64,000 nucleotides of DNA, taken from NCBI RefSeq assembly GCF_015706575.1, contig NW_024037076.1, positions 13,086,898 through 13,150,897 on the forward strand, given 5' to 3'. Positions 63,701 to 64,000 of this stretch are shown in pieces. Source of the DNA: Patiria miniata (Eukaryota > Echinodermata > Asteroidea > Valvatida > Asterinidae). The notes below the pieces were generated by a model that saw nothing but the letters and a program-made list of their open reading frames with translations, was not told the DNA's origin and did no database searches. Position 1 is the first letter of the stretch; each line of letters opens with the position of its first letter. A program made the translations under genes and the position numbers.

Positions 63701-64000
63701 ACTGCTGATATCACAACAATGACAGAGCAAACAACTACTGTTGAAGCCACAACGATGGCTGTAGATACCACTATAGGTGAGGTAACAACCATTCCTGCGG
63801 TTGATACGACTGTTGAGGATGCGGTTACAACAGGAGCTCAGACACCTACTGTTGTAGCCACAACAGTGTCAGCAGATACCACTACAGCTGCGTCGACAAC
63901 CTCTCCTTCAGTGGACACAACTGCTACAGATGTGACAACCGCAGCAGAACAGACATCTATTGCTGATGCCAGTACAGTTGCAGTCACAACAGCAGGTGCA
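60780..64000 (+). CDS. Exon B continued after the gap (3' end outside window)
   Basis: One frame is open from the first base after the gap to the last base of the window, about 1,073 codons or 9.3 units of 115 residues. It has the same landmarks as 41085-56442 with local variants GEVTTSPAV, AQTPTVVATT, AVITTAEGTT, VAASTMAVD and TTSAASTTSP. By phase (codon start equal to that of 41087) it is the same frame as the beginning of exon B. No stop, splice donor or C-terminal domain is reached. Confidence 0.82.

Larger units (their letters stand above)
41360..64000 (+). repeat. Coding tandem array 2: 345-bp (115-residue) units, about 66 copies
   Basis: The period is 345 bp (for example ACAGAGCAAACAACTACTG at steps of 345). 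The unit is a trimer of related modules of 41, 37 and 37 residues. The first and third modules align with the two halves of the array 1 unit. The middle, Met-bearing module (DVTTADITTMTEQ to EVTTSPVV) has no separate counterpart there. The array runs off the window and is interrupted by the assembly gap at 60280-60779. Confidence 0.95.

Noticed and set aside
1-64000. Bacterial giant Thr-rich adhesin
   Set aside because: Phase-consistent splice sites, SINE- and MITE-type elements and a 15 kb non-coding AT-rich interval are animal features.

Overview
This window is animal genomic DNA. The evidence is very long tandem-repeat exons, a 15 kb intron with plausible splice signals, a tRNA-derived SINE-like patch, several short terminal-inverted-repeat transposons, G/C and A/T homopolymers, and a 500-base assembly gap. 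The style of the interspersed repeats (acatgtac-rich stretches, a hairpin-headed element with AGGTCA-bearing tandem repeats, GGCCCTGTCA inverted-repeat elements) suggests a marine invertebrate, perhaps an echinoderm or another invertebrate deuterostome. That placement is a guess from memory of such genomes and I cannot test it here.

The window is dominated by one + strand gene of which neither end is visible. It has two giant repeat-coding exons. Exon A (1-25905) is an array of about 106 units of 80 residues (240 bp). Exon B (41085-64000, running off the edge) is an array of about 66 units of 115 residues (345 bp). The intron between them (25906-41084, 15179 bp) has a CAG|GT donor and a pyrimidine-rich CAG acceptor. 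Splicing joins a phase 1 codon (G + GT = Gly), so the reading frame of exon B follows exactly from exon A. The predicted product is a secreted-type or surface mucin-like protein of over 16,000 residues in this window alone. It is about 33-36% Thr and 42% Ser+Thr, acidic, with no Cys seen and almost no Lys or Arg.

The two arrays share ancestry. The 80-residue unit is two related halves (43 + 37), and the 115-residue unit is the same two halves with an extra 37-residue module between them. Both arrays show recent block duplications: 1434 bp in exon A, and 2070 bp (six units) and 2415 bp (seven units) in exon B. Their outer edges are degenerate.

The coding frame is broken by seven isolated one-base deletions (four in exon A, three in exon B), with no substitution stop noticed in the correct frame. 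In 56443-60279, just before the gap, there are more than 30 small indels in sequence that otherwise matches its neighbours. I read most of these as consensus errors rather than gene decay.

The intron (25906-41084) holds no gene I can support. It contains two copies of a composite repeat with shared termini (27898-29040 and 33470-36800), the second carrying a 145-bp tandem array split by a 944-bp transposon. It also holds a hAT-like MITE (30746-30949), a SINE-like inverted pair (32828-33200), a TTAA-type inverted-repeat element (38443-39313), a fold-back element (40209-40604), and small low-complexity tracts.
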